A stretch of DNA of 64,000 nucleotides, taken from NCBI RefSeq assembly GCF_018918285.1, contig NZ_JAHLQF010000001.1:372001-436000 (forward strand). The letters run 5' to 3'. Source of the DNA: Clostridium mobile (GTDB taxonomy: Bacteria > Bacillota > Clostridia > Clostridiales > Clostridiaceae). A model generated the notes under the pieces. The model had not been told where the DNA came from and did not search any database. It saw nothing but the letters and a program-made list of their open reading frames with translations. The translations under genes and the position numbers were made by a program. This document shows, piece after piece, positions 31,441 to 41,687 of the stretch; position 1 is the first letter of the stretch; each line of letters begins with the position of its first letter.

Positions 31441-31445
31441 ATTAG

Positions 31446-32288
31446 TTAAATTAACCCTGCCTTTTTATAAAGTGTATAAAAGTGATTTGTTGGCCCTACT
31501 CCTTTACCTATATCTAATGAATGCTCTATGGCTATGGTTATATATTCTTTAGATTTCTTAATTGATTCCTCCATGGAATATCCTAAAGCTAAATTGGAAG
31601 CTATAGCTGAAGATAAAGTGCAGCCAGTACCATGAGTATTTTTGGTGTTAATTTTTTTACCATCAAAGGATTTAATTTTCTCTCCATCGTATAGTATGTC
31701 TACAGCATCATCCTTTAAATGTCCTCCCTTTATCAGCACATATTTAGGTCCCATCTTACATATGAATTTAGCTACTTTCTCCATATCTTCACTATTTTCT
31801 ATCTTATCTATATTTAATCTATCCTGCTCTGGTAATATCTCATTATAGGTTTTAACTATTACCTCAGCTTCTGGCAAGTTAGGTGTTACTACTGTAGCTA
31901 GTGGAAGCAGCTTAGTAACCAACGCCATTTTTGATTCTGGCTTTAAAAGATCATATCCACTTTTAGATATCATAACTGGATCTATCACTATATTTTTAGG
32001 TTTATACTCTTTTAATTTTTCGCTTATTATTTCAATAGTATCGATTAGAGATACCATACCTATTTTTAAAGCATCTACTTCAATATCTGTAAAAATAGCA
32101 TCAATTTGTGCTCCTATTATATCCCTATCTACATCTTGTACTGCAAAAACCCCTTGAGTATTTTGTGCTGTTATTGCAGTTATAACACTCATTCCAAATA
32201 CCCCATGAGCTGACATAGTTTTTAAATCAGCCTGAATTCCAGCTCCACCAGAATTATCTGACCCAGCAATAGTCAATACTTTTTTCAT
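31446..32288 (-). CDS. thiD: Hydroxymethylpyrimidine / phosphomethylpyrimidine kinase ThiD
   Basis: ThiD phosphorylates HMP and then HMP-P. The N-terminal ribokinase motif TIAGSDNSGGAGIQADLKT, DPVMISKSG, VVTPNLPEAEVI and the anion-hole motif NTHGTGCTLSSAIASNLA are present. Length (280 aa) is slightly above the usual 265. Clostridial order thiW-thiD-thiM-thiE places it second, 100 bp after thiW; ATG 32288 has AAGGAGG upstream. Confidence 0.95.
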   Translation of the reverse strand: MKKVLTIAGSDNSGGAGIQADLKTMSAHGVFGMSVITAITAQNTQGVFAVQDVDRDIIGAQIDAIFTDIEVDALKIGMVSLIDTIEIISEKLKEYKPKNIVIDPVMISKSGYDLLKPESKMALVTKLLPLATVVTPNLPEAEVIVKTYNEILPEQDRLNIDKIENSEDMEKVAKFICKMGPKYVLIKGGHLKDDAVDILYDGEKIKSFDGKKINTKNTHGTGCTLSSAIASNLALGYSMEESIKKSKEYITIAIEHSLDIGKGVGPTNHFYTLYKKAGLI

Positions 32289-32390
32289 TGTTAATCCTCC
32301 TTGTAATTAATAATGAATTACTAATAATAAATGAAACTTTCATAATAACTTTCTAAATGTTAAATTGTAAAAATTTTGATATAACCAATT

Positions 32391-32885
32391 CTAAACTTTA
32401 TTAAATTTTTTCAAAAATAAATTATGAGAAAAGATTTTCAAAATAGAAAAGGCAATTATAGCTCCTCCCAAACTACTTATAAGAAATGGGGCTACATAAA
32501 ATAATGCAGCTATTTTTTTACCTAATATAAATTTTGCTATGGGATAAGATATTAATGCTCCAATTATACCTGTTCCAACAACCTCCCCTGTAAGAGCATT
32601 CATAATGTTTCCTCTTTTTTCATATAGCATACCAGCTAAGTATGCTCCTATCATACTTCCAGGAAAAGCAAGTAAAGAACCTGTCCCTAAAATATTTCTT
32701 AATAAAGAAATACAAAAAGCAATAGCTACACTGTAGCGAGGTCCTAGTAATACTCCGGCTAATACATTTATTGAATGCTGTACCGGAAAACATTTTGCTA
32801 CTCCTACTGGTATGTAAATCATTGTCCCAGTAAAAACTCCTATAGCTATTAGCAATGCTGAAAATGTGAGTTTTTTAGTATTCAT
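32391..32885 (-). CDS. thiW: ThiW, substrate-binding (S) component of a thiazole ECF transporter
   Basis: 164 aa, very hydrophobic, with about five membrane segments, starting MNTKKLTFSALLIAIGVF and containing VAKCFPVQHSINVLAGVLLGP. ThiW proteins are S components of ECF transporters predicted to take up hydroxyethylthiazole; the shared EcfA/A'/T energising module is not encoded here. It is the first gene after the TPP riboswitch, which supports the call. Confidence 0.9.
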   Translation of the reverse strand: MNTKKLTFSALLIAIGVFTGTMIYIPVGVAKCFPVQHSINVLAGVLLGPRYSVAIAFCISLLRNILGTGSLLAFPGSMIGAYLAGMLYEKRGNIMNALTGEVVGTGIIGALISYPIAKFILGKKIAALFYVAPFLISSLGGAIIAFSILKIFSHNLFLKKFNKV

Positions 32886-32926
32886 TATTCTTACTCCTCT
32901 CTTAAAATGAATTTACAAAAATAAAA

Positions 32927-32957
32927 AAGGTACAAACCATCGTAAAGTTTGTACCTT
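32927..32957 (-). terminator. Riboswitch-controlled terminator ahead of thiW
   Basis: Eleven-bp stem (AAGGTACAAAC/GTTTGTACCTT) followed on the minus strand by TTTTTATTTTTG. It lies between the TPP aptamer and the thiW ribosome site, the position of an expression-platform terminator. Confidence 0.85.
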
Positions 32958-32984
32958 AAATTGCACTATAATACAATATAATTC

Positions 32985-33074
32985 AACTCCCTACGCTGGT
33001 ATTAACCAGATCAGGTTTAAGGGTCAAAGAATTTCGTTCTTAATCTCAGCTAGCAAAACTAGCACCCCCGTGAC
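32985..33074 (-). ncRNA. TPP riboswitch (THI element) for thiW-thiD-thiM-thiE
   Basis: On the minus strand the THI-box cores are present: GGGGGTGC, GCTGAGATTAAGA, then ACCCTTAAACCTGATCTGG and TTAATACCAGCGTAGGGA. Thiamine pyrophosphate binding should favour the terminator just downstream and shut off the salvage operon. The aptamer is complete, with a short P3. Confidence 0.96.
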
Positions 33075-33163
33075 TGTGGATTTATTAAATTTTATTGCAT
33101 AATATAATATTAATATATAAGTTTAACAAGGTCAAGGGTATACACTAGAGGAGGAAATATGCT

Positions 33164-34399
33164 ATGAAAATAGGTTATGCTTGTATCCCTATGGGTATAA
33201 ATGCTAAAACTACTAGGAGTTTTATAATCAGAAATTTTACATATGATAGGTTTTATACCTGTGTAAAAGAAAATCTTTCTGATTTAGAAAAAATATTAAA
33301 ATATAATATAGATAATAAAATCTATATGTTTAGAATAAGTTCAGACATTATACCATTTGGAAGTCATGAAATTAATGATATAGATTGGTGGAATATTTTT
33401 AATGAGGAGTTATCTAATATAGGAAAGTATATAGGTAATAATGATATAAGAGTTTCAATGCACCCTGGCCAATACACTGTGTTAAATTCCCTCTCTGAAG
33501 ATATAGTAAATAGAAGTATTAAAGATATTGAGTATCATACTATGTTTTTAGATTCTTTAGGTGTAAATTACAGTAATAAAATAGTACTACATATGGGTGG
33601 AGCTTACGGTGATAAAAAGCTTTCTATGGAAAGATTCAAAAACAATTTTAAAAGACTTTCTACTTCTGCTCAAAAAAGATTAGTATTAGAAAATGATGAA
33701 AGAATATTTAATATAGATGAAGTAATTATGATATGTGAAAGTATAAATATTCCTACAGTTTTTGATAATCTCCATAATAAGTTTAATCCTGGAGCTAATG
33801 ATGATATAAATATTATACTTAAAAATGTAGCTAAAACATGGAAGAAAGAAGATGGTAATATTAAAATTCACTATTCCGATGGTGATGAAAGCAAGAAACA
33901 TGGAGCGCATTCACAACATGTAAACACTGAAAATTTTATAAACTATTATAACAAAGTAAAAAACTTCCCAGTAGACATAATGCTTGAAGTTAAAGATAAG
34001 GAATTATCTGCAATAAAATGTATCAATTCATTAAATTTATCAGATAAATCTTCTTTAAGATATGAGCAATGGGCAAAATATAAATATTCGGTAATGGAAA
34101 AAGACTATTCTCTTTATAAAGAATGCAGTAAAATAATTAATTCTTCACGTCCTTTAGTAGATTTTTATAAGACAGTGGATAGGTCTCTATCTTTACCTTA
34201 TAACAAAGATAATTTCAAAAATACCATTTACCATACTTGGGGATATTTAAAGGATAAAGTATCTGATAAAGAAAAGGATTCATTTTTTAAAGTCTTTGAA
34301 GAATTTAAAGATCTTCAAAAGGCAAAAAATTTAATACAAAGGCTATGTAAAAAATATAATGTAGAATATCTATTGCAATCTTATTATTTTATTATATAG
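33164..34399 (+). CDS. uvsE: UV damage endonuclease UvsE
   Basis: UvsE/UVDE nicks DNA 5' to UV photoproducts and abasic sites. The N-terminus MKIGYACIPMG, the IRVSMHPGQYTVLNS metal-binding segment, LHMGGAYGDK, LVLENDE, VFDNLHNKFN and IHYSDGDESKKHGAHSQHV are the family's TIM-barrel ligand motifs. At 411 aa it has the longer C-terminal tail seen in sporeformers. ATG 33164 follows GGAGGA. Divergent from the thi operon; useful for spores, which accumulate UV damage. Confidence 0.95.
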   Translation: MKIGYACIPMGINAKTTRSFIIRNFTYDRFYTCVKENLSDLEKILKYNIDNKIYMFRISSDIIPFGSHEINDIDWWNIFNEELSNIGKYIGNNDIRVSMHPGQYTVLNSLSEDIVNRSIKDIEYHTMFLDSLGVNYSNKIVLHMGGAYGDKKLSMERFKNNFKRLSTSAQKRLVLENDERIFNIDEVIMICESINIPTVFDNLHNKFNPGANDDINIILKNVAKTWKKEDGNIKIHYSDGDESKKHGAHSQHVNTENFINYYNKVKNFPVDIMLEVKDKELSAIKCINSLNLSDKSSLRYEQWAKYKYSVMEKDYSLYKECSKIINSSRPLVDFYKTVDRSLSLPYNKDNFKNTIYHTWGYLKDKVSDKEKDSFFKVFEEFKDLQKAKNLIQRLCKKYNVEYLLQSYYFII

Positions 34400-34431
34400 A
34401 TGGATTATGACGCATTGAAATTATAATTATG

Positions 34432-34675
34432 TTTAACAAATATATTTTCACAGTTGTAAGTTTCTACGACGATAATTTATTTTCTCAAATAGAAAGTTAA
34501 GTACGTAGTGAAGCCGCTCCAATAAAAAATCGCTATTTCACTACATACTTAACTTTTTTAGATTTAACAAATATATTTTCAAATATAAATTATTATACAT
34601 ATTGTGAATACTTGTTTATCTTTATCTTATAAAATTTGAAAAATGCTATGTAATGTGCCCGATGCATTTGAGCGA
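34432..34675 (-). repeat. Dispersed intergenic element, copy B (with hairpin 34493-34556)
   Basis: The gap 34400-34708 holds the second copy of the element at 29477-29800, in inverted orientation. On the minus strand: GCTCAAATGCATCGGG, CACATTACATAGCATTTTT, TTCACAATATGTATAATAAT, GAAAATATATTTGTTAAA, the 20-bp hairpin with a 24-base loop, CTATTTGA, and a second GAAAATATATTTGTTAAA. So the hairpin is flanked by direct copies of one 18-base unit. Both copies sit downstream of a gene on the same strand, between convergent genes. Confidence 0.7.
34493..34556 (-). ncRNA. Candidate structured RNA or DNA hairpin within element B
   Basis: Twenty-bp arms (34493-34512 and 34537-34556). Read on the minus strand the single non-Watson-Crick position is a U-G wobble at the same place as in copy A; on the other strand it would be a C-A mismatch. 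This favours the minus strand here as the RNA strand. The loop carries ATTGGAGCGGC, matching copy A's CTGGAGTGGC. Confidence 0.45.
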
Positions 34676-34708
34676 AGGCTATAGTTAGTTTTACGTCCCA
34701 ATCTTTAT

Positions 34709-35938
34709 TTAAGATAATATTTGTATTGTTGGATTATTGAATACCTTATGGACTACTGTATATATAAACTCACTATCAATATTATTAGTGCTTTCAACTT
34801 CCTCATAAACTTTATTGTATGATCCATACATCAACTGATAACAGGTTAAATCCTTCGCCAACTGAATTGATTTTTCAAGTCTTAATTCTCTTTTTAATTT
34901 AATACTCTTAAAGGCATTTTTTATTTCATCTTTAGTAAATAAATCACTACAATTTTTAACCTTTTCAATAGAGCTATTAATTATTTCTATGGCTTTATCA
35001 ACTTTATCTTTAGAAGTACCTAAGTGAATTGAAAATAATTTTATTCCCCTCTCGTTTTTAATAGAACTTCCTACCTCATAGGCAAGGGCATTTTTAGTTC
35101 TTATGTTATTATATAAAATACTGCTAGTACCTACACCAAAAAAATGGTTAAATATTTCTAAAGCTTTAATTTCTTCGTCATTTAAGTGGTGAAGGGGATA
35201 GGTAACCATAATTTTAGCTCCATTAATATCTTCTCTTACCTTAGAGAATAATCCTGGATTATTTTCTTCGTATAATTTTATGTGGTTTATTTTTTCAATG
35301 TCACCCATATCTTCTTTTCTAAAATCTTTAAATAATCTAGAAACTATCTCTATAACTTCATCATAGTCTAAAGAAGTAACAACGGTTATGACCATATTAT
35401 CTGGTCTATAAAATTCATTATAAAAACTTTTAATATGGTCTAATGTAATTGAAGATACACTGTCTTCAGTGCCTATGATTAAATTTTTTATTCTCCTAGT
35501 ATTGAAAGCATTATATAACAATTCATCTTCACAAGATTGATAGACATCATCTTTCCATTCTTTCAACTCTTCTTTTATTATAGCTATTTCTTCATTAAAT
35601 CCATTCACAGGGAAAGTTGGATTTATCAATATATCTGAGAACAAATCCAATCCAACCTGAAAATCTTCAGATAAGGATGTCCCATAATATACTACATAAG
35701 GGTAATTTGTCATGGCATTTTGAAAGCCAAATATTTGGTCACATAGCCTATTGATTTCATCTTCGCTTCTATGTTTTGTTTCTTTAAAAACCATATGCTC
35801 TACTGCATGAGCTATGCCTAAAGGATATCCTTCCTCCTCTAAAGCTCCAGCATTAAAACCAATGCAAAAAGATGTTATATCTCCTTCTATAGGTTTATAT
35901 ATTAATTTTATACCATTTTCTAATACAATACTCTTCAT
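34709..35938 (-). CDS. M16-family zinc metallopeptidase
   Basis: 409 aa. The inverted zinc motif HAVEH (H44, E47, H48) with the third ligand E124 in IIKEELKEW matches pitrilysin/insulinase-family peptidases such as YmxG and processing proteases. It is a single M16 N plus C pair, so it probably dimerises. No signal peptide, thus likely cytoplasmic. Substrate unknown. Followed on the same strand by element B rather than by a standard terminator. Confidence 0.88.
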   Translation of the reverse strand: MKSIVLENGIKLIYKPIEGDITSFCIGFNAGALEEEGYPLGIAHAVEHMVFKETKHRSEDEINRLCDQIFGFQNAMTNYPYVVYYGTSLSEDFQVGLDLFSDILINPTFPVNGFNEEIAIIKEELKEWKDDVYQSCEDELLYNAFNTRRIKNLIIGTEDSVSSITLDHIKSFYNEFYRPDNMVITVVTSLDYDEVIEIVSRLFKDFRKEDMGDIEKINHIKLYEENNPGLFSKVREDINGAKIMVTYPLHHLNDEEIKALEIFNHFFGVGTSSILYNNIRTKNALAYEVGSSIKNERGIKLFSIHLGTSKDKVDKAIEIINSSIEKVKNCSDLFTKDEIKNAFKSIKLKRELRLEKSIQLAKDLTCYQLMYGSYNKVYEEVESTNNIDSEFIYTVVHKVFNNPTIQILS

Positions 35939-35949
35939 GTTTGTCCCCT

Positions 35950-36504
35950 TTAATTATTTGTCAAAAGCATATCTTCTTTTAATTGATTTACTTCTTTTGT
36001 TGTTGCAAAATTTTCCAATATTCTGAAAGAAAAATCTAAAGCTGTTGAGGGTCCTCTACTTGTTATTATATTATCCCATTGTACAACTTTTTCTGTTACA
36101 TATACACTTTCACTGAATTCATTTTCAAAGGATGGATAAGATGTTATTTCCTTTCCTTTTAATACACCCGCTTCTTGCAATATTATTGGTGCAGCACAAA
36201 TTGCAGCTATTATCTTTTCTTCTCTATCATATTTTTTTATTAATTCAATAACTCTATAGTCATCTTTAAGGTTTGAAGCTCCTGGCATTCCCCCTGGAAG
36301 CACTACTCCATCATAAGTGTTTATTTTTATGTGATCCAGTTTAACATCGCATTTTACATATATATTATGTGTTCCTCTTACCATATCTTCTTCATCCATG
36401 GAGCAAAGATGACATATTACTCCGCCTCTTCTTAGTACATCCACTACTGTCAAAGCTTCTATCTCTTCAAATCCGTCAGCCAACAAAACTAGTACTCTTT
36501 TCAT
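35950..36504 (-). CDS. DJ-1/PfpI/YajL-family protein
   Basis: 184 aa from ATG 36504 (GAGGAGGG upstream). The start MKRVLVLLADGFEEIEALT holds the conserved Glu, and AAICAAPIIL holds the nucleophile-elbow Cys; VVLPGGMPGASNL is also typical. Members act as glyoxalase/deglycase-like or redox-protective proteins; the exact activity is not decided here. It is 11 bases upstream of the M16 peptidase gene on the same strand, so they are probably co-transcribed. Confidence 0.88.
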   Translation of the reverse strand: MKRVLVLLADGFEEIEALTVVDVLRRGGVICHLCSMDEEDMVRGTHNIYVKCDVKLDHIKINTYDGVVLPGGMPGASNLKDDYRVIELIKKYDREEKIIAAICAAPIILQEAGVLKGKEITSYPSFENEFSESVYVTEKVVQWDNIITSRGPSTALDFSFRILENFATTKEVNQLKEDMLLTNN

Positions 36505-36650
36505 AACTTGCCCTCCTCTTTCCTTTATGAAATAAAAAATCACTTAAGACAATTATGTAAGAATATTTTTACAATGTCAATTATTATTGTATTTTTGCAT
36601 CTATATGGTATAATATCATAGTAAACTACTCAACATTAAGGAGTGATTTA

Positions 36651-37091
36651 ATGAATCAAGTTGGATATGTTACATCAATTAACGGAGATAAAGTTAACGT
36701 TATATTTAAAAGAATGTCTGGATGTGGAGATAATTGTTCTACTTGTTCTGGCCACTGTGAATCTCCTCCATTAATCTTAGATATGGATAATATGATATCT
36801 GCTAAACCCGGAGACGTAGTAGAAGTTGTTATGGAAGACGATACTTTCTTTAAACTTACTTTTTTTGCTTATGCGCTTCCTTTAATGTTGATGCTTTTAG
36901 GAATTGCTGTAGGCTATTTTTTAACTAAAAGTGAACTAGTATCAGCTTTTTCAGGTTTAGGATTTCTAGCAGTGTCCTATGGAATATTAAGAATTGTTAA
37001 TAATAAACATAAAAAAGAACGTAAAGAAACAGTTTCAATTGTTAGAATTATTCCTGCAGAAGAATTAAAGAAGGCAGGATGGGAAGTTTAA
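36651..37091 (+). CDS. RseC/MucC-family (SoxR-reducing system) membrane protein
   Basis: 146 aa. A cytoplasmic N-terminal domain with the cysteine cluster GCGDNCSTCSGHC (five Cys) precedes two membrane helices (about residues 70-90 and 97-113). RseC-like proteins occur with Rnf complexes or sigma-E systems in proteobacteria; in clostridia they stand alone and their job is unknown. The cysteine-rich region suggests a metal or Fe-S site. ATG 36651 follows AAGGAG. Confidence 0.85.
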   Translation: MNQVGYVTSINGDKVNVIFKRMSGCGDNCSTCSGHCESPPLILDMDNMISAKPGDVVEVVMEDDTFFKLTFFAYALPLMLMLLGIAVGYFLTKSELVSAFSGLGFLAVSYGILRIVNNKHKKERKETVSIVRIIPAEELKKAGWEV

Positions 37092-37161
37092 GTTGAGAGT
37101 GGACATACAGTTATATATTTATATAGTATCATTAAAGGGTTCTGCCCTGAACTTGGAGTGC

Positions 37162-37199
37162 AAAAGGCTGTTAGTAAACAAATTACTGACAGCCTTTTT
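37162..37199. terminator. Bidirectional terminator between rseC and glpK
   Basis: Stem of about 16 bp (AAAAGGCTGT/ACAGCCTTTT plus TAGTAA/TTACTG) with a five-base loop and T-rich flanks, between convergent genes. Confidence 0.8.
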
Positions 37200-37244
37200 A
37201 ATTTCATTTTTACACTCTCAGCTATAATTTATTCAATGAGCAAT

Positions 37245-38750
<1,506 letters not shown>

Positions 38751-38810
38751 TTATATATTTGTTTATGTTTAGGCATCTAAAATAAATATTGAAAGATGCC
38801 ATAATATATA

Positions 38811-38862
38811 AAGAGAACCATAGTTAAGAAAGCCATTTAGGCTTAATTAATATGGCTCTCTT
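38811..38862 (-). promoter_or_regulatory. Hairpin in the glpP-glpK leader, candidate GlpP-controlled terminator
   Basis: A 12-bp stem with one mismatch (AAGAGAACCATA/TATGGCTCTCTT) enclosing a small AAGCC/GGCTT hairpin, in the 163-bp gap ahead of glpK. The minus strand continues TTTATATATTAT. A second stem GGCATC/GATGCC follows at 38772-38800. In Bacillus subtilis GlpP binds glpFK and glpD leader RNA and prevents termination; the location beside glpP fits, the sequence of the binding site is not known to me here. Confidence 0.5.
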
Positions 38863-38898
38863 ATTCTCCGCCCTATTAAATGATATTCACTTGTCACT

Positions 38899-39462
38899 CT
38901 ATAAATTCCATAATTTTTTGCAATTTGTAGAAATATCTATAGCACCAGCTGCTAACGAGTTCATTGCATCTTTTTTAGTTTTTATAAGTCCCCCTGCTAT
39001 AATAGGCATACCTATTTCTTTTTCCATGTTTGCAATTATATTTGACGCAACTCCTGGCATAACCTCTACTGCATTAGGAGAGGCATCATGAATGCTTTTT
39101 ATACCCTTTTCTAGAAATAAGGAATCTATAATAAAAATCCTTTGAATACTGTATAGTCCTAATTGTTTTGCGTATTTTATATTGCTTGTTTTAGTAGTGA
39201 TTATTCCCCTAGGATTAGCATTTTCTTTTATAAATTCAATGCCTGAAAAATCCCCCTTTAAACCCTCTATCATATCTAAGTGTATAAAGGGAAGCTTTTT
39301 ATTTTCCTCTAATTTTTTGCATATAGACCCTATATTAATTATATTTCCATAGAGAATGAAAACTATTAAAGCTTTACTTTTTATAACCTCTTCTAAATCA
39401 TCATCATTTCTTAATGCTGCAATTATAGGATTTTCTATAAGTAATTCTTTAATATTACCCAT
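38899..39462 (-). CDS. glpP: Glycerol operon antiterminator GlpP
   Basis: GlpP is a glycerol-3-phosphate-responsive RNA-binding antiterminator. 187 aa from ATG 39462 (seven bases after AAAGGGG); N-terminus LLIENPIIAALRND, then HLDMIEGLKGD, PRGIITTKTSNIKYAKQLG, QRIFIIDS, VEVMPGVASN and PIIAGGLIKTKKDA, characteristic of the family TIM barrel. Embedded between dhaM and glpK, so it is probably autoregulated with its targets. Confidence 0.95.
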   Translation of the reverse strand: MGNIKELLIENPIIAALRNDDDLEEVIKSKALIVFILYGNIINIGSICKKLEENKKLPFIHLDMIEGLKGDFSGIEFIKENANPRGIITTKTSNIKYAKQLGLYSIQRIFIIDSLFLEKGIKSIHDASPNAVEVMPGVASNIIANMEKEIGMPIIAGGLIKTKKDAMNSLAAGAIDISTNCKKLWNL

Positions 39463-39474
39463 ACTCATTCCCCT

Positions 39475-39864
39475 TTACGCTTTTTTCCCTAGCTTCATTT
39501 CTTCCAATAGTTCCTTAACTTCTCTAATATTTTTTCCAATGCTTATTTCAACAGCTCCTGTAATTGCACCTTCTACTAAAGGAGTATCAACTATTTCAAT
39601 TTTATGTTTTTTCTCCTCTTCTAAAAATTCTAATGCCATTTCTGCATTCATTAATGCACTACCTAAATCAAATAATATTACTATACCATCCTCTGAATAT
39701 ACTTCTTCTATAGCAGCTGTTATAAGATCTATGTCAGTACCAATTCTTCCGTCCTTAGTGCCTGCCGCTACAGATATGTTTACTTCTGGAGCCATTTGAA
39801 GTGCTAACTCCTTAAGCCCCTCTCCTATTTTAAAACTATGTGATATTAATACCATACCTACCAT
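39475..39864 (-). CDS. dhaM: Dihydroxyacetone kinase phosphoryl donor subunit DhaM (EIIA only)
   Basis: DhaM takes phosphate from HPr and phosphorylates ADP bound to DhaL. At 129 aa it is only the EIIA-mannose-like domain, with the acceptor His in LISHSFKIGEGLKEL (H9); E. coli DhaM carries additional HPr and EI-like domains that are absent here, so general EI (ptsI at 59.4 kb) and HPr must serve. It overlaps the operon tightly: 13 bases after dhaL and 12 before glpP. Confidence 0.93.
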   Translation of the reverse strand: MVGMVLISHSFKIGEGLKELALQMAPEVNISVAAGTKDGRIGTDIDLITAAIEEVYSEDGIVILFDLGSALMNAEMALEFLEEEKKHKIEIVDTPLVEGAITGAVEISIGKNIREVKELLEEMKLGKKA

Positions 39865-39877
39865 AATAAACTCACCT

Positions 39878-40513
39878 CTAATTATCTTTTGCTAAAAAAT
39901 CATAAATTTCATTTAACATTAAATAACAGGAAGTAGCGCCGGGGTCCTGATGACCTAAGCTTCTTTCTCCTAAGTAACTTGCTCTACCCTTAGTTGCAAT
40001 TATTCCTTTTGTGTACTCCACTCCCTTTAATGCTTCATCTCTCATATTTTCTAGTATAACCATACTATCTAGATTTTCTTCTTTACCACGAATTAAAGCT
40101 TCTAATGCTGGCTCTAGTGAATCAATGATTGTCTTTTCACCTCTTCTACTCTTCCCTCTCATTTTTATACCTTCTACTGCATTTCTTAATATATTTATAA
40201 AATCTTCCATATCTACTTCCTCTTTATTTGCGGCAACTGCTCCTTTCATAAAAGCAGTGCCATATATAGGACCTGCCGCTCCTCCCACATTAGATACCAA
40301 AGTTAGTCCTACTGTTTTTAGTACATCTCCCACATTATTTGCTTTAATTCCATTTAATTTTTCCCTTACAGCTTTAAATCCTTTTGCCATATTAATTCCA
40401 TGATCTGCATCTCCTATAGCTGAATCTAACTCTGTTAAATATTCTATGTTTTTTTCCATAACATCAGCAATATTGTTTATAAGCTGTATAGTTTGTCCAA
40501 CGTTTATTGACAT
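39878..40513 (-). CDS. dhaL: Dihydroxyacetone kinase ADP-binding subunit DhaL
   Basis: DhaL carries a permanently bound ADP that shuttles phosphate from DhaM to DhaK-bound dihydroxyacetone. Mg/ADP motifs: LDSAIGDADHGINMAKG (near residue 30), NVGGAAGPIYGTAF, and the C-terminal GATSCYLML. ATG 40513 (211 aa) follows AAAGGGGG; an upstream extension of 25 codons lies in repeat sequence with no ribosome site. Second of the three Dha subunits. Confidence 0.95.
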   Translation of the reverse strand: MSINVGQTIQLINNIADVMEKNIEYLTELDSAIGDADHGINMAKGFKAVREKLNGIKANNVGDVLKTVGLTLVSNVGGAAGPIYGTAFMKGAVAANKEEVDMEDFINILRNAVEGIKMRGKSRRGEKTIIDSLEPALEALIRGKEENLDSMVILENMRDEALKGVEYTKGIIATKGRASYLGERSLGHQDPGATSCYLMLNEIYDFLAKDN

Positions 40514-40534
40514 GGTAATTCCCCCTTTATTTTT

Positions 40535-40630
40535 AGTTGAGAGTGCAAAGTTAAAAGTGAATAGCAATAGTGTAGGAATTTCATCCATAACTTTTTATTC
40601 TTCACTCTTAACTTTTCACCACCTCTCAAC
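40535..40630. repeat. Inverted repeat in the dhaK-dhaL gap
   Basis: Two related arms, TTGAGAGTGCAAAGTTAAAA (left) and CTCTTAACTTTTCACC plus CCTCTCAAC (right), about 27 bases each and imperfectly complementary, 40 bases apart, in the 140-bp space between otherwise tightly packed genes. It belongs with the AT-rich repeat fragments near 20.87, 31.4, 37.1/37.2 and 58.5 kb. Confidence 0.45.
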
Positions 40631-40653
40631 CTATAAAATCATTTGAAATCTTA

Positions 40654-41652
40654 TTATATGGATTTAAAGGCTGGTGTATCTGCTGGAGCATCCAATAATT
40701 CCTTTAGCTCTTCATCTAATTTTAGTAGCGTTACTGAGCAACCAGCCATTTCCAATGAAGTCATGTATTCACCCACAAAGGTTTTATATATTTTTATTTC
40801 CTTTTCTTTTAATATCTTATCTACTTTATTATTCACAATAAATAATTCCATTAATGGTGTAGAGCCTAAACCATTAACCATGATTGCTACTTCATCACCT
40901 TTTTGTAGTTTCATATCTTCTAATATTTTAGAAACTAGATGTTCTGTTACCTCATCAGCAGATTTTAAACTTTCCTTGTGAGTACCAGGCTCTCCATGTA
41001 TACCCATGCCTATCTCCATTTCATTTTCCTCAAGTGTGAAGGTAGGTTTACCAGCTGCCGGTACAATACAAGGTGTTAATGCCATTCCCATACTTCTTAC
41101 ATTTTCTATTACCTTTTCACCAATTCTCTTTACTTCTCCTAGATCTGCACCCTTTTCAGCTAGAGCACCTGCTATTTTGTGCACAAAAATTGTACCTGCA
41201 ATTCCTCTTCTACCTGTAGTATAGGTGCTATTTTCCACCGCCACGTCATCATTTACTACTACATAATCTACTTCTATTCCCTCTGCCTCAGCCATATCCT
41301 TTGCCATTTCAAAATTCATTACATCTCCACTATAATTTTTTATTATCAGCAAGACACCTTTGTCTCCTGCTACAGCCTTAATTCCTTCATATACCTGATC
41401 TGGAGTTGGTGATGTAAATACTGCTCCTGCTACAGCCGCGTCTAGCATCCCTCCTCCTACAAATCCACCATGAGCTGGTTCATGTCCACTTCCACCACCA
41501 CTCACCAATGCCACTTTATCTTTTATAGGAGAGTTTTTTCTTACTAAAATATTTCCTTCTTCTAGTTTTCTAATGTAACTTGGATACGCTACTACCATAC
41601 CATTAAGCATTTCCTCAACAATATAGTCCACATTGTTTATTAACTTTTTCAT
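40654..41652 (-). CDS. dhaK: Dihydroxyacetone kinase substrate-binding subunit DhaK
   Basis: DhaK binds dihydroxyacetone covalently through a histidine. 332 aa with VSGGGSGHEPAHGGFVGGGMLDAA near residue 50, FTSPTPDQVYEGIKA, IVKNYSGDVMNFEMA-like region, and MGIHGEPGTHKESLKSADE with the covalent His near 215-220. Product is dihydroxyacetone phosphate. It follows glpF by about 35 bases. Confidence 0.96.
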   Translation of the reverse strand: MKKLINNVDYIVEEMLNGMVVAYPSYIRKLEEGNILVRKNSPIKDKVALVSGGGSGHEPAHGGFVGGGMLDAAVAGAVFTSPTPDQVYEGIKAVAGDKGVLLIIKNYSGDVMNFEMAKDMAEAEGIEVDYVVVNDDVAVENSTYTTGRRGIAGTIFVHKIAGALAEKGADLGEVKRIGEKVIENVRSMGMALTPCIVPAAGKPTFTLEENEMEIGMGIHGEPGTHKESLKSADEVTEHLVSKILEDMKLQKGDEVAIMVNGLGSTPLMELFIVNNKVDKILKEKEIKIYKTFVGEYMTSLEMAGCSVTLLKLDEELKELLDAPADTPAFKSI

Positions 41653-41687
41653 CCTTATTCCCCCTTAAATTTATAAATCATCAATTA

